Assembly: GCF_003461245.1 (NCBI RefSeq)
Contig: NZ_QTWS01000004.1
Location: forward strand, 254 to 64,253
Origin: Blautia sp. AF19-10LB
Lineage (GTDB): Bacteria; Bacillota; Clostridia; Lachnospirales; Lachnospiraceae
DNA length: 64,000 bases
Direction: 5' to 3'
In this document: positions 43,567 through 53,278 of the stretch, one piece after another
How the letters are laid out: every line of letters begins with the position of its first letter
Position numbering within the stretch: position 1 is the first letter of the stretch
Position numbers and translations under genes: made by a program
Notes under the pieces: generated by a model
Told to the model about the DNA's origin: nothing
Database searches by the model: none
The model's input: the letters and a program-made list of their open reading frames with translations, nothing else

Positions 43567-46500
43567 TTACTTTGTAACTTTTACCGTAGTTTTGTATACT
43601 GCTTTTCCGGATTTTACCGTGATCACGGCACTTCCTGTTTTTATTCCTTTTACTCTCCCATTTGCATCTACTGTCGCGATTTTCTTATTGGAACTTGTAT
43701 AGGTTATTTTTTCCTGGCTGGTAAACGGATAACGAGCAGGTTTTAACGTAATGGTTTTTCCCCGTTTTACGCTAAGACTTCTGGCAATGCCGGTAATCTT
43801 CTTTGTTGTTACCTGGTTGCTCTGGACGGTAACTGTTATAGTTCTGCTTGCACCGCCGGCGGTTTTGACCAGTACTTTTACAGCTACTGCCTTTTTGCTT
43901 GTGCTTCTCTGAGCTGTCAGCCGGATATTACCGTTTTTGAGTTTTACAGCTTTTAAAACAGAACTTTTTGCTGAACTTACCAGTTTCACGTAATCTCCGT
44001 TTTTGAGACCGGATGATTTTATGGTTACTGTTTTTCCTCTCTGAAGCGGGAATGCATATGCTGAAAGATTCAATGCAGCTTTTAATTTCGCTGTTTTTCT
44101 GGTTTCTTTCTTTTTGCAGACACTGCAGGTTCTCGTTTCCTGTCCCTGTGCAAATACGGTTGCTTTCTTGGTTACAGTGTATTTGCCCCATTTATGCTTG
44201 CCTGTCGCCGGAATATCTGAAAGAGTTTTCTTTGCCTGGCATGCGGTACATTCCTGATGGCGTTTTCCTGCTTTGCCGCAGGTTGCATTGCTGTCTGTCA
44301 CAGTTTCCCAGATATGACTGCATTCTGCATCTTTGTCATATACTGTAGGGAAATAGCAGTTTTCTTCGGCAATTTTTTCCCACACTTCATTTCCATATCT
44401 GTCAATGTGCCGTTCTTCGGCAATCAGGTGGAGATCACTCTGTCCCTGAGCTATACGACGCAGTGTCGGAATTGCTTCTTCATTCACTGCCTCCCATACT
44501 GTTTCGTCGTATTCCAGACGAATTCTGACATTCTCGTCATCCTGTATTTCTTCCCATTCCTGCGTTTCATCGTTGTACTTGAAAATACCAGGATGATGTT
44601 CATTTAAATCAATTGTTTCTCCAACGTTTGGATTCGTATCAATGATCTCTTTCAGTCGGATCTGTGCTGAATACTCCTTCACTGCCTGAGCATAAATCTG
44701 TGTTTCTACACTCCACAGCGGATTATCTTCCTCATCTCTTTCTTTTGAAACTACTCTTAATCCAACAAAGATCTCCTGATCCTGAACATCTTTGGCTTTG
44801 ATCGTCAGTGTATTGCCTTCGATATTTACATATTCAACAGCATTTTCGTCATAGGAATCCTCTATTAATTCAAATTCATACTCTGAACTGTCAACTTTTT
44901 CGCCATCCAAATGTTTCGCATCTCTGCGATATACGGAAAGGTCATACCGTTTTTCCTCATTTGCAAGAATAGAATCACTGTTGTTTTCCGGTATACAGTT
45001 GCACCAGTAAAAGACATCTGTTACAGAAATATTGAAAAATCCTTTTTGCTGGTTTCCATGGATATCTGTATAGGTAACTTCGATTTTTGTCTCTCCCGGT
45101 TTTTCTGCTTTCATGCGCCATCCGTTTTTGAGGTAGGCAATGCTATAAATTTGTTTATTTAAGGTTTTGACTTTTGTTATCTTTGCCTGAAGCAGTTCTC
45201 CATATGGATGCTCCGGATTTTCGACGTAGCAGTTCAGGTTCTGATTCAGCCATACGTTTTCGCCAGGAACAGTTTCCAGTGTTGCTCCAAAATTAATATA
45301 ATATTCTTCAACATTTTCTTTGCCGTAAAGACCAGACTGGCATGTAAATACTTCTGTTCCGTTTATTTTTATGTGCGCCCGTACTTCAAACCAGTATTCG
45401 CTTCTGTCATTCTCCTCCAGCCATTTATCAGCTTTGCAGAGTTTTGTTCCATTAATTACAAGTACGCTGTCGTCACCTTTTTTCTCGGACCAGAACTTCT
45501 GACTGGTCGGTACCAGAGTGAACTGGTCGTTTTCATTTTCATCCACGTCTGTCCGGTATCCAACTTCCCATTCGACGGAGACATTCTTTTTGTCTTTGAG
45601 GCTTTCTGTATTTAACTGAAGTTCACCGGTTTCGCCATCAAAGAAATATGTAGAATCCTCACCCTGTCTCATATTCTCAAACCAAACAGAATAATCCAGT
45701 CCGTCAAACCAGTATTCACGGCGGCCGATTTCATTTCCATCTTCGTCTCTGGCAATTACATTTACCCGTGTACCATCTGTTGTATTTCTTCTCAGAATCG
45801 GGAACTGATCTTCGGAAGCTTCGTTTGTCCAATGGTTTGTGTCATATTCGAAATCAAAAGTCACATCGTCTCTGACATAAGGTTCTTCATTTTCTTTGAT
45901 GTGTTCTACTTTGATTCCACACTGAGTCAGATCCAGCGTTTCATTTACATTAATATTCTCTATACTTTCAGGATAAAGTACATCATACTCTTCGCAGACT
46001 TCGATATGCGGGTTATTGTATGCTACATCTTCCCAGGTTTCATTTTCTGAAGGAATCATCGCTTTCAGGAGAATATCGGTTCCCCATGTTTCTTCTCCTG
46101 ATTTAATCGTAAGTTCATGTCCGTTGATCTCCACGCTTTTCAGCAGGTTTGTCTCATACGCATATCCGTTCTCGTCTGGTGCAAATTCCAGTTTCCAGTC
46201 CTTAACTTCCTCTGAACCCTGGTCTTCGTCACTGTGTCTCCAGTCATGCGTCAGAACAAAGGAAAGTTTCATCTCGCTGTTTTTCAGCATGCAGCTGCCA
46301 TCTGTCGGCCACTGTGGTTCCAGAATAAATCTGTCACTGTTCACATAAAGATTAAAACTATGCTGCTGTTCTTCACCGGAAAGATTATCATACGTGAGTG
46401 TTACTACCGCTGTTCCGAATCTCTTTGCCTGAATGTTCCATCCGTTTTCATCCTGATACTCAACTTCGCAGACTGGTGTTTCATCCTCTTCGTCCTCAGC

Positions 46501-48753
46501 ATTGGAAACAGTCACATCTGCTACAGCAAAATCGAAATTTCTTCCGTCAGGATTTTCCTGATTCTGTACCCATCCATCATAATTTCTGTTTATCCAGTAA
46601 TCATCGTCCATCAGGATCACTTCATCTTCTGGCAAGTAATAATCCTCACGTGTCTCTCTCGGATTAATACCCGCCTGAGTCATATATACGTTTTCCTCTC
46701 CGACTTTTACAGATGCACGTACTTCAAACCAGAAATTATTTCCTACATTTTCATCAAGCCACCTGTTTGCATTCCAGAGTTTTTGTCCATTGATTTCAAG
46801 TATACTGTTATCTTCCGTTTCTGACCAGAAAATCATCTCTTCCGGTAATTCCATATCTGAGGTAAACTTATCGTCCCCGCCATTCTGGTCATCTGTTCTA
46901 TAGCCTACTTCCCATGAAATGTAGGTGTCTCTGTCATTCAGGTTCTCCGTGTTTAATTTGAGTTCACCATTTTCATCGCTGAAGAAATAGGTGGAATAGT
47001 CCCCCTCTCTCAGATTTTCAAACCAGATCGAATAATCAAGATCATCAAACCAGTATTCGCGGCGGCCAATTTCATTGCCATCTCCATCTCTGGCAATCAC
47101 ATTTACCCAGGTACCATCTGCTGTTTTTCTTCTCAGAATCGGAAGCTGTCCGTCTGCCGCTTCATCTGTCCACTGATTTGTGTCGTATTCAAAATCATAT
47201 GTTACATCGTCTCTGATATAAGACTCTTGATTTTCTTTGATGCGTTCTACTTTCAGATCACAGGTATTAAAATCCAGAACATCTCCTGCTTGAATATTCT
47301 CTATGCTTTCTGGATAGAGTACATCATACTCTTCGCAGACTTGAACAGGGATATTGACATAACTGTATGTCGGTTCTTCTGACTCATCCTCTGACGGATG
47401 CAGTGCTCTGAGGGCAATACCAGTTCCCCATGTATTGTCTTTTGATCTGATCGTAATCGTATGTTCTTCTCCATGAACCTCAACATCCAGAAGATTTGTG
47501 TCATATGCGTATCCACCCTCATCCGGATCAAGCTCCAGAGTCCATCCAGTCATATCTTCCGATCCCTGGTCTTCATCGCTGTTTTTCCAGTCGTGATGCA
47601 GGACGAACGAAATTGTCATCTCACTGTTTTTCAGCATATTATTGCCGGATGCCGGCCACTGTGGTTCCAGAGTAAATTTATGTCCGTCTACATAAATTCT
47701 GAAACTGTGCTGCTGTTCTTCGCCGGAAATATCCTTATAAGTAAGTGTTACTATTGCCGTTCCGAATCTCTTTGCCCGAATATTCCAGCCATCTTCATCC
47801 GCCAGCTCAATTTCGCAGACTGGTGTTTCATCCTCTTCTTCGGGTGCATTTACAACAGATACATCTGTTAATTCCAGTGCAATATCACCGCCGTTCAGAT
47901 ACTCCTCATTTTCTACATAACAGCTGTAGTTGTATCGACCTACCCAGTAATTCCAGTCTGTCAGAAGCACCTCATCATCTGGAAGGTGATAATCTTCTAC
48001 ATGCTCTCTCGAATAAAGCCCTGCCTGTTCCTGATATACCGGTTCGTCATTACCTTCTGTATTCACATACGCACGTACTTCAAACCAGTACTCGTCTCCT
48101 TTGTTGTCGCTGAGCCATCTGATGGCTTCCTGTAATTTCGCTCCATCAATTTCAAGAACACTGTTGTTCTCCGCATTTTCTGACCAGAAAATCATCTCTT
48201 CCGAAAGACCTGTATCTGTGGTAAACTCATCATTTCCAAGTCCGCCCGGATCATTTGTTCTGCTTCCCACCTCCCATGAAATAGAGGCATTTTTTCCATT
48301 CAGATTCTCTGTGTTTAATCGAAGTTCCCCGTTTTCATTGTCAAAGAAATACGTAGAGTATTCGTCATCTCTGAGGTTCTCAAACCAGATTTTATATTCT
48401 TCTGGATCCTGATTATTTTCTTCTTCACCTGCGGAAAATAATGGTTCCTCCTGAATCTCTTCATCCACTTCTTCTGCCGTGATTTCTGATTCTTCTGTTT
48501 CCTCGATCTGTGGTTCTTCCGCTTCTTCCACTACAGGTTCTTCGATCTCCTCTGACTGAAAATCATCCTGAATCTGTATTTCGGCTGTTGCATTCTCATC
48601 CTGAGCAGCCTGTTCTTCCGTAGTTTCTTCCTCATGTACTTCCTGTACATCTGTAAAATCCAGTTCATCTGCCAGTACCGTAAATGAATTGCCACTAAGC
48701 GTCACCGTCGTCGCCAGCAGCCATGCCAGCATTCGTTTTCCTTTAGGTCTCAT
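43567..48753 (-). CDS. Large repetitive secreted/surface protein with Big_2-type C terminus
   Basis: A 1,728-residue protein. Residues 1-29 are a signal peptide (KGKRMLAWLLATTVTLSG). Residues 30-120 are almost wholly acidic (Glu/Thr/Ile/Ala). Three long repeats begin at about 122 (IWFENLRDDEYSTYFF), 573 (IWFENLREGDYSTYFF) and 1019 (VWFENMRQGEDSTYFF), with period about 450 residues; the third is shortened. A Cys-rich module (CSHIWETVTDSNATCGKAGK, then CTACQ and CSVCKK) lies near 1470-1560. A bacterial Ig-like domain (YTSSNKKIATVDANGRVKGI) closes the protein. No LPxTG anchor is visible, so attachment is non-covalent or the protein is released. Function is unknown; adhesion or glycan binding is a guess. 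A strong promoter and a poly-G tract precede it. Confidence 0.85.
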   Translation of the reverse strand: MRPKGKRMLAWLLATTVTLSGNSFTVLADELDFTDVQEVHEEETTEEQAAQDENATAEIQIQDDFQSEEIEEPVVEEAEEPQIEETEESEITAEEVDEEIQEEPLFSAGEEENNQDPEEYKIWFENLRDDEYSTYFFDNENGELRLNTENLNGKNASISWEVGSRTNDPGGLGNDEFTTDTGLSEEMIFWSENAENNSVLEIDGAKLQEAIRWLSDNKGDEYWFEVRAYVNTEGNDEPVYQEQAGLYSREHVEDYHLPDDEVLLTDWNYWVGRYNYSCYVENEEYLNGGDIALELTDVSVVNAPEEEDETPVCEIELADEDGWNIRAKRFGTAIVTLTYKDISGEEQQHSFRIYVDGHKFTLEPQWPASGNNMLKNSEMTISFVLHHDWKNSDEDQGSEDMTGWTLELDPDEGGYAYDTNLLDVEVHGEEHTITIRSKDNTWGTGIALRALHPSEDESEEPTYSYVNIPVQVCEEYDVLYPESIENIQAGDVLDFNTCDLKVERIKENQESYIRDDVTYDFEYDTNQWTDEAADGQLPILRRKTADGTWVNVIARDGDGNEIGRREYWFDDLDYSIWFENLREGDYSTYFFSDENGELKLNTENLNDRDTYISWEVGYRTDDQNGGDDKFTSDMELPEEMIFWSETEDNSILEINGQKLWNANRWLDENVGNNFWFEVRASVKVGEENVYMTQAGINPRETREDYYLPEDEVILMDDDYWINRNYDGWVQNQENPDGRNFDFAVADVTVSNAEDEEDETPVCEVEYQDENGWNIQAKRFGTAVVTLTYDNLSGEEQQHSFNLYVNSDRFILEPQWPTDGSCMLKNSEMKLSFVLTHDWRHSDEDQGSEEVKDWKLEFAPDENGYAYETNLLKSVEINGHELTIKSGEETWGTDILLKAMIPSENETWEDVAYNNPHIEVCEEYDVLYPESIENINVNETLDLTQCGIKVEHIKENEEPYVRDDVTFDFEYDTNHWTNEASEDQFPILRRNTTDGTRVNVIARDEDGNEIGRREYWFDGLDYSVWFENMRQGEDSTYFFDGETGELQLNTESLKDKKNVSVEWEVGYRTDVDENENDQFTLVPTSQKFWSEKKGDDSVLVINGTKLCKADKWLEENDRSEYWFEVRAHIKINGTEVFTCQSGLYGKENVEEYYINFGATLETVPGENVWLNQNLNCYVENPEHPYGELLQAKITKVKTLNKQIYSIAYLKNGWRMKAEKPGETKIEVTYTDIHGNQQKGFFNISVTDVFYWCNCIPENNSDSILANEEKRYDLSVYRRDAKHLDGEKVDSSEYEFELIEDSYDENAVEYVNIEGNTLTIKAKDVQDQEIFVGLRVVSKERDEEDNPLWSVETQIYAQAVKEYSAQIRLKEIIDTNPNVGETIDLNEHHPGIFKYNDETQEWEEIQDDENVRIRLEYDETVWEAVNEEAIPTLRRIAQGQSDLHLIAEERHIDRYGNEVWEKIAEENCYFPTVYDKDAECSHIWETVTDSNATCGKAGKRHQECTACQAKKTLSDIPATGKHKWGKYTVTKKATVFAQGQETRTCSVCKKKETRKTAKLKAALNLSAYAFPLQRGKTVTIKSSGLKNGDYVKLVSSAKSSVLKAVKLKNGNIRLTAQRSTSKKAVAVKVLVKTAGGASRTITVTVQSNQVTTKKITGIARSLSVKRGKTITLKPARYPFTSQEKITYTSSNKKIATVDANGRVKGIKTGSAVITVKSGKAVYKTTVKVTK

Positions 48754-48815
48754 TCGCCTTCCTCCCTTTTTTATGTCGGTATTTCGATATACCGCATTCT
48801 TTTTTACATATTTTT

Positions 48816-48844
48816 AGTATATAGAAAATATTCAGAAAAGGCAA
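48816..48844 (-). promoter_or_regulatory. Promoter of the surface protein gene
   Basis: TTGCCT (48839-48844) and TATACT (48816-48821) on the minus strand are 17 bp apart, about 60 bp before the start codon. A small CGGTAT/ATACCG hairpin follows in the leader. Confidence 0.75.
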
Positions 48845-48884
48845 CGTTTTTCTTAAATACGTCCAAATTTTGTGAATTTTCTCT

Positions 48885-48893
48885 CCCCCCCCC
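48885..48893. repeat. Nine-base C/G homopolymer upstream of the surface protein promoter
   Basis: Nine C on the plus strand (G9 on the coding strand) lie about 40 bp upstream of the -35 element, between the gpmI terminator and the promoter. Such tracts slip during replication. Confidence 0.8.
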
Positions 48894-48914
48894 TTGTTTT
48901 TTGTGCAAAAAAAT

Positions 48915-48944
48915 GCTCCTGCATACCATTTGATATGCGGGAGC
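48915..48944 (-). terminator. Terminator of gpmI
   Basis: GCTCCTGCATA (48915-48925) and TATGCGGGAGC (48934-48944) pair with one G-T; on the minus strand seven T residues follow. Confidence 0.85.
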
Positions 48945-48964
48945 GTTTTTAGAAAATTTATTAT

Positions 48965-50506
48965 TTATTTCTCGATCAGAAGGCTTTCTCCTGTCATGTC
49001 TGCCGGCTGTTCCATTCCCATTAACTGGATCAGTGTAGGAATGATGTCTGCCAGGCATCCGTTCTCTCTCAGAGTGTATTTCGGATCTGCATTTACAAGG
49101 ATGAACGGAACCGGATTGGTTGTATGTGCGGTCCATGGCTCGCCTGTCTCATAGTCGATGAGCTGCTCTGCATTTCCATGGTCTGCACAGATGAACATCT
49201 GTCCGTCTACTTCCTTGAGGGCTTCTACTGCTCTTCCAACGCATCCGTCAACAGTCTCGATTGCCTTAACTGCTGCTGCCTGAACACCGGTATGTCCTAC
49301 CATGTCAGGGTTTGCGAAGTTGATGATGATCACATCGTATTTGTCAGATTTGATCGCATCTACCAGTTTGTCACAAACTTCCGGTGCGCTCATTTCCGGC
49401 TGGAGGTCATAAGTAGCAACTTTCGGGGATTTTACAAGGATTCTGTCCTCGCCTTTGTTCGGCTCCTCAACACCACCGTTGAAGAAGAAAGTAACGTGTG
49501 CGTATTTCTCTGTCTCAGCGATACGAACCTGTGTCATATCATGAGCTGCAAGATATTCGCCAAATGTATTCTTAAGCTGAACTTTGTGGAATGCAACCAG
49601 CTTGTTCTGGATCGTCTCATCATAATCTGTGAAACATACATAGGTAAGATCCAGTTTCTTAGTTCTCTCAAATCCCTTGAATTCGTCATCGCAGAATGCT
49701 CTGGTGATCTCACGTGCACGGTCAGGACGGAAGTTGAAGAATACTACGGAGTCTTTGTCCTGAATCTTGGCAACCGGCTGTCCGTCCTTCTCAATAACTG
49801 TCGGAAGTACGAATTCGTCTGTCTTGTCGTTGTCGTAAGAAGCCTGAACTGCTGCAGCTGCGTCTGTACCCTTGACACCCTCGCCCTCTGTCAGTGCTTT
49901 GTATGCAAGTTCTACACGATCCCAGCGGTTATCTCTGTCCATTGCGTAGTAACGTCCGGAAACAACACCGATCTGTCCAACACCGATTTCTTTCATCTTA
50001 GCTTCAAGCTGCTCTATGAATTCCTTACCGGATGCCGGCGGTGTGTCACGTCCGTCGAGGAAGCAGTGTACATAAACTTTGCTCAGTCCCTCTCTCTTGG
50101 CCATCTCAAGCAGTGCGTAGAGATGAGTATTGTGGCTGTGTACACCACCATCAGAAAGAAGTCCCATAAAATGTACAGCAGAATCGTTTTCCTTCGCGTT
50201 CTTCATTGCTGCGAGAAGTGCTTCGTTCTTGAAGAAGTCGCCGTCGTTGATTTCTTTGGTGATTCTGGTAAGTTCCTGATATACGATGCGGCCTGCACCC
50301 ATATTCATATGACCTACCTCAGAATTACCCATCTGTCCATCCGGCAGACCTACTGCAAGTCCGCTGGCATTTCCCTTAACAAATGGATATTCTGCCATTA
50401 ATTTATCCATAACAGGAGTTTTTGCTTCGTAGATCGCATTTCCCTCATGTTTGTCATTCAGTCCATAACCATCCAGGATCATTAAAACGGTTGGTTTTTT
50501 GCTCAT
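48965..50506 (-). CDS. gpmI: 2,3-bisphosphoglycerate-independent phosphoglycerate mutase
   Basis: A 513-residue Mn2+-dependent glycolytic enzyme interconverting 3- and 2-phosphoglycerate. Motifs: VLMILDGYGLND (metal Asp), QMGNSEVGHMNMGAGR (phospho-Ser), CFLDGRDTPPASG, VSGRYYAMDRDNRWDR, FFNFRPDRAREI, and NFANPDMVGHTG with FICADHGNAEQL near the end (second metal site). It is the last glycolytic gene of this stretch; the cluster gap-pgk-tpiA lies 3-6 kb upstream on the same strand with hom and the Mbeg1-like gene between. Confidence 0.96.
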   Translation of the reverse strand: MSKKPTVLMILDGYGLNDKHEGNAIYEAKTPVMDKLMAEYPFVKGNASGLAVGLPDGQMGNSEVGHMNMGAGRIVYQELTRITKEINDGDFFKNEALLAAMKNAKENDSAVHFMGLLSDGGVHSHNTHLYALLEMAKREGLSKVYVHCFLDGRDTPPASGKEFIEQLEAKMKEIGVGQIGVVSGRYYAMDRDNRWDRVELAYKALTEGEGVKGTDAAAAVQASYDNDKTDEFVLPTVIEKDGQPVAKIQDKDSVVFFNFRPDRAREITRAFCDDEFKGFERTKKLDLTYVCFTDYDETIQNKLVAFHKVQLKNTFGEYLAAHDMTQVRIAETEKYAHVTFFFNGGVEEPNKGEDRILVKSPKVATYDLQPEMSAPEVCDKLVDAIKSDKYDVIIINFANPDMVGHTGVQAAAVKAIETVDGCVGRAVEALKEVDGQMFICADHGNAEQLIDYETGEPWTAHTTNPVPFILVNADPKYTLRENGCLADIIPTLIQLMGMEQPADMTGESLLIEK

Positions 50507-50590
50507 AATGTTCTCCTTTATTGTATATAGTTTCTCTGCATTTTGCAGAATGTGTGTAGGTGTTTCTTTCTATTATATAGTACCAAAAAT

Positions 50591-51739
50591 TTAGAATTTT
50601 TCAAGGATTTTATCGGAAAAGCTCTGCGGTAAAAATGGGATTTTTTCCATGTCAGGAAGTTTCAGCTGCTCCAGCCATCCGCCGAACAATGCGAGAAAAA
50701 GTTCCTGCACCATTTCTCTTGATTCCGGGGCAAAACTTTCAATCCGTTTTAGCATGGCAGTGAAGCTCTTGAGACCACCTGCCTGGATCTCACTTAAATT
50801 CTCAGAGCCAGACGCTTCGATCGTGGAAAAAAGATCTTCGATCAGGACTTTTTTCTGTTCTACATCCATGCCGTCGATCCACTTGTGCAGAATACTGACA
50901 AAAGTTTCTGCCCTACTGCTCAACTGTTCTTTGCTGGCGAAATGATTTCCACTGACTTCCCAGGAAAAACCGTCGTGCTGCAGCAGCCCCTTGTTGGAAC
51001 TTGCAACAAGAACCGGTTCTTTGGAATGCTCCAGAAGTGTTCCGATGATCGAATATTCTGGAATGATCCTGGTGACTTTTGGAAGAAGTGCTTCTGTTTC
51101 AGGAAGTTCCAGAAATTCTCTGGAAAATCCCGGTCCGTCATTTGAGTAAACCTGAAGGATCCACGGATGGAGCTCTTTGCACATCACGGCACCGTAAACA
51201 GCAAGATTTCCACCTTTGGAGTGGCCGCCGACGCGGACCATTTCCTGTAAACTGCCGGCAATCCTTCTTAAATATTCCACTGCCCTCTCCTGCGCCGGAA
51301 CAACGCCCGTACTCAGATTAAAATCTTCTTTCCAGCCGACGATCGTATCATCGGTCCCGCGGAAAGATATATAAGAAGTTCCATCACTCAGACAAATTTC
51401 CACCGCCGAAAACTGCTGCGCTTCCTCCGCCACGATCTCATTCACATAATTACGGATCACACACTGTCCGAAGCGTTCGGTCTTTGCCATTTCAAGCATC
51501 ATAAACGGTGCAAAGCGGATAAAAGATTTGTCTTCTTTGAGTTCTTTCTCAGTATGAAGCTGAAGAAATTTCTCTGTGAGCGCTTTGAGTTCTATTCCAT
51601 TCTGGCTGGCTGCTTCCGGGATCCCATCCAGATTGACATAGGAAAAACATGCCAAGATCAGATTGTCTACGTCATTAAATTCTGACTGTGTAAAGGGAAG
51701 ATCGCCTCTCCACTCGATATAGTCCATGATATTTCCCAT
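50591..51739 (-). CDS. Mbeg1-like alpha/beta-hydrolase (DUF2974)
   Basis: A 382-residue protein with the DUF2974 start (MDYIEWRGDLPFTQSEFNDV), SYISFRGTDDTIVGWKEDFN and the nucleophile elbow VGGHSKGGNLAVYGA, where Ser is the expected nucleophile. A downstream SNDGPGFSREF and a C-terminal NHFASKE probably supply Asp and His. Family members are lipase-like but not characterised. No signal peptide is seen. The ATG at 51739 has AAGGAGAG upstream. It follows hom by about 50 bp on the same strand. Confidence 0.85.
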   Translation of the reverse strand: MGNIMDYIEWRGDLPFTQSEFNDVDNLILACFSYVNLDGIPEAASQNGIELKALTEKFLQLHTEKELKEDKSFIRFAPFMMLEMAKTERFGQCVIRNYVNEIVAEEAQQFSAVEICLSDGTSYISFRGTDDTIVGWKEDFNLSTGVVPAQERAVEYLRRIAGSLQEMVRVGGHSKGGNLAVYGAVMCKELHPWILQVYSNDGPGFSREFLELPETEALLPKVTRIIPEYSIIGTLLEHSKEPVLVASSNKGLLQHDGFSWEVSGNHFASKEQLSSRAETFVSILHKWIDGMDVEQKKVLIEDLFSTIEASGSENLSEIQAGGLKSFTAMLKRIESFAPESREMVQELFLALFGGWLEQLKLPDMEKIPFLPQSFSDKILEKF

Positions 51740-51790
51740 ATGCCGCACTCTCCTTATATTTATTTCCAATCACATACGTTTATCTGAATC

Positions 51791-53086
51791 TTATTCCCCG
51801 TAAACGCGAAGCATGCTGCTGATCTTGCGCACGGAGCTTCTGCCGCTTAATTCTTCCATTGCTGTACGGAAATCTCCCTCACGAACCTGGGCAGTGATCA
51901 CAACAACCTCTGCACTTTCCTCTGCACGGGCTGCCTTCTGGATGATCTGTGCAACACTGACTCCGTATTTTGCAAACACAGCGGTCATCTCAGCCAGCAC
52001 ACCGCAACGGTCCTCTACGATCAGCCGCATGAAATAACGATTGTGGGTGTCTGCCATTTTCTTTACCGGGATTTCCTTGTAGCAGGTACATCCGATACGT
52101 CCACAGCAGTCTGCTTTGATGTTTCTTGCAATCTCAAAAACATCTCCGACAACAGCACTTGCTGTCGGAAGTTCGCCGGCACCACGTCCGTAGAACATTG
52201 CATTCTCAACTGCATCTCCGTTTACAAAAACGGCATTATAAGAATCGTTGACTGTTGCAAGCGGATGATTGCTTGGGATCAGCATCGGGCAGACATATGC
52301 CTCAATCCCTTCTTCTGTATTCTTTGCTACTCCGAGGAGTTTTATGTCACAGCCCATTTCTTTGGCGTATTTGATGTCTTTGGCTGTGATCTTGGTGATT
52401 CCTTCGATGTATACGTCGTCAAAAACGACTCTGGAATTGAATGCTACGGAAGCAAGGATCGCCACTTTACGTCCTGCGTCGAGTCCCTCGATATCTGCGG
52501 TCGGATCTGCCTCTGCGTATCCAAGCTCTGTCGCAAGAGCCAGTGCATCCTTGAATTCCATTCCTTCCTGTGTCATTTTGGTCAGGATAAAGTTGGTTGT
52601 TCCGTTGACAATACCCATAACTTCTGCCATGTGATTGCCTGCCAGACATTCTTTGAGCGGACGGATGATCGGAATTCCACCTGCAACTGCTGCTTCAAAG
52701 AGGAAGTCCACATGATGTGCCTCTGCTGCATCAAGAAGCTCCTTACCGTGAACAGCAATCAGGTCTTTGTTCGCGGAAACTACGTGTTTTCCTGCATTCA
52801 GAGCTGATAAAATGTAAGTTTTTGCCGGCTCGATGCCGCCGATCAGCTCGATCACCACATCGATCTCCGGATCATTTACGATATCATCCCAATTGTTTGT
52901 CAGGATCTTCGGATCATCTACCTTGGCTGCTGCTTTCTCAAGATTGCGCACCAGGATCTTGCTGATCTCTATTTCGCTTCCAAGTTTCGGGATCATTTCT
53001 TCTTTCTGATTTTTTATTACTTTGTAAACACCTGTACCTACTGTACCAAGACCCAGAAGGGCTGCTCGAATCACTTTTTTCTCCAT
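51791..53086 (-). CDS. hom: Homoserine dehydrogenase
   Basis: A 431-residue enzyme of threonine/methionine synthesis, reducing aspartate semialdehyde to homoserine. The nucleotide-binding start is ALLGLGTVGTGVYKVI; the catalytic domain has VSANKDLIAVHGKELLDAAE, EAAVAGGIPIIRPLKECLAG and GYAEADPTADIEGLDAGRK with the catalytic Lys. A C-terminal ACT domain (LIVEDRCGVLAEMTAVFAKY) gives feedback control, usually by threonine. Own promoter at 53156-53184; the site GAAAGGAG precedes the start. Confidence 0.96.
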   Translation of the reverse strand: MEKKVIRAALLGLGTVGTGVYKVIKNQKEEMIPKLGSEIEISKILVRNLEKAAAKVDDPKILTNNWDDIVNDPEIDVVIELIGGIEPAKTYILSALNAGKHVVSANKDLIAVHGKELLDAAEAHHVDFLFEAAVAGGIPIIRPLKECLAGNHMAEVMGIVNGTTNFILTKMTQEGMEFKDALALATELGYAEADPTADIEGLDAGRKVAILASVAFNSRVVFDDVYIEGITKITAKDIKYAKEMGCDIKLLGVAKNTEEGIEAYVCPMLIPSNHPLATVNDSYNAVFVNGDAVENAMFYGRGAGELPTASAVVGDVFEIARNIKADCCGRIGCTCYKEIPVKKMADTHNRYFMRLIVEDRCGVLAEMTAVFAKYGVSVAQIIQKAARAEESAEVVVITAQVREGDFRTAMEELSGRSSVRKISSMLRVYGE

Positions 53087-53155
53087 TGGAAAATGGCTCC
53101 TTTCTCCTCGTCCCTGTTTATTTTATTTCAGGGTGTATTCTACCACTCGGTTTTT

Positions 53156-53184
53156 ATAGTATGGCATAAAATGGCTTTTGTCAA
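53156..53184 (-). promoter_or_regulatory. Promoter of hom
   Basis: A consensus TTGACA (53179-53184) and TACTAT (53156-53161) on the minus strand, 17 bp apart, about 70 bp before hom. It separates hom from the tpiA transcript. Confidence 0.7.
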
Positions 53185-53217
53185 GCGCGGACATTTGTAC
53201 GTGTATGAAAAATACAA

Positions 53218-53262
53218 AAAGCCAGATACTTTACACCTGACTGGTCCAAAGTATCTGGCTTT
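53218..53262 (-). terminator. Terminator of tpiA
   Basis: AAAGCCAGATACTTT (53218-53232) and AAAGTATCTGGCTTT (53248-53262) pair perfectly; on the minus strand TTTTTGTATTTTTC follows. Confidence 0.85.
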
Positions 53263-53278
53263 ATTAATTATCGTTTTA

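Noticed and set aside
49124..50401. A 425-residue Cys-rich frame opposite gpmI
   Set aside because: Antisense shadow of a highly biased gene; the Cys-rich composition is typical of such artefacts.
51791..53184. A T-box or amino-acid riboswitch ahead of hom
   Set aside because: Only about 70 bases separate promoter and start codon, which is too short for such an RNA.
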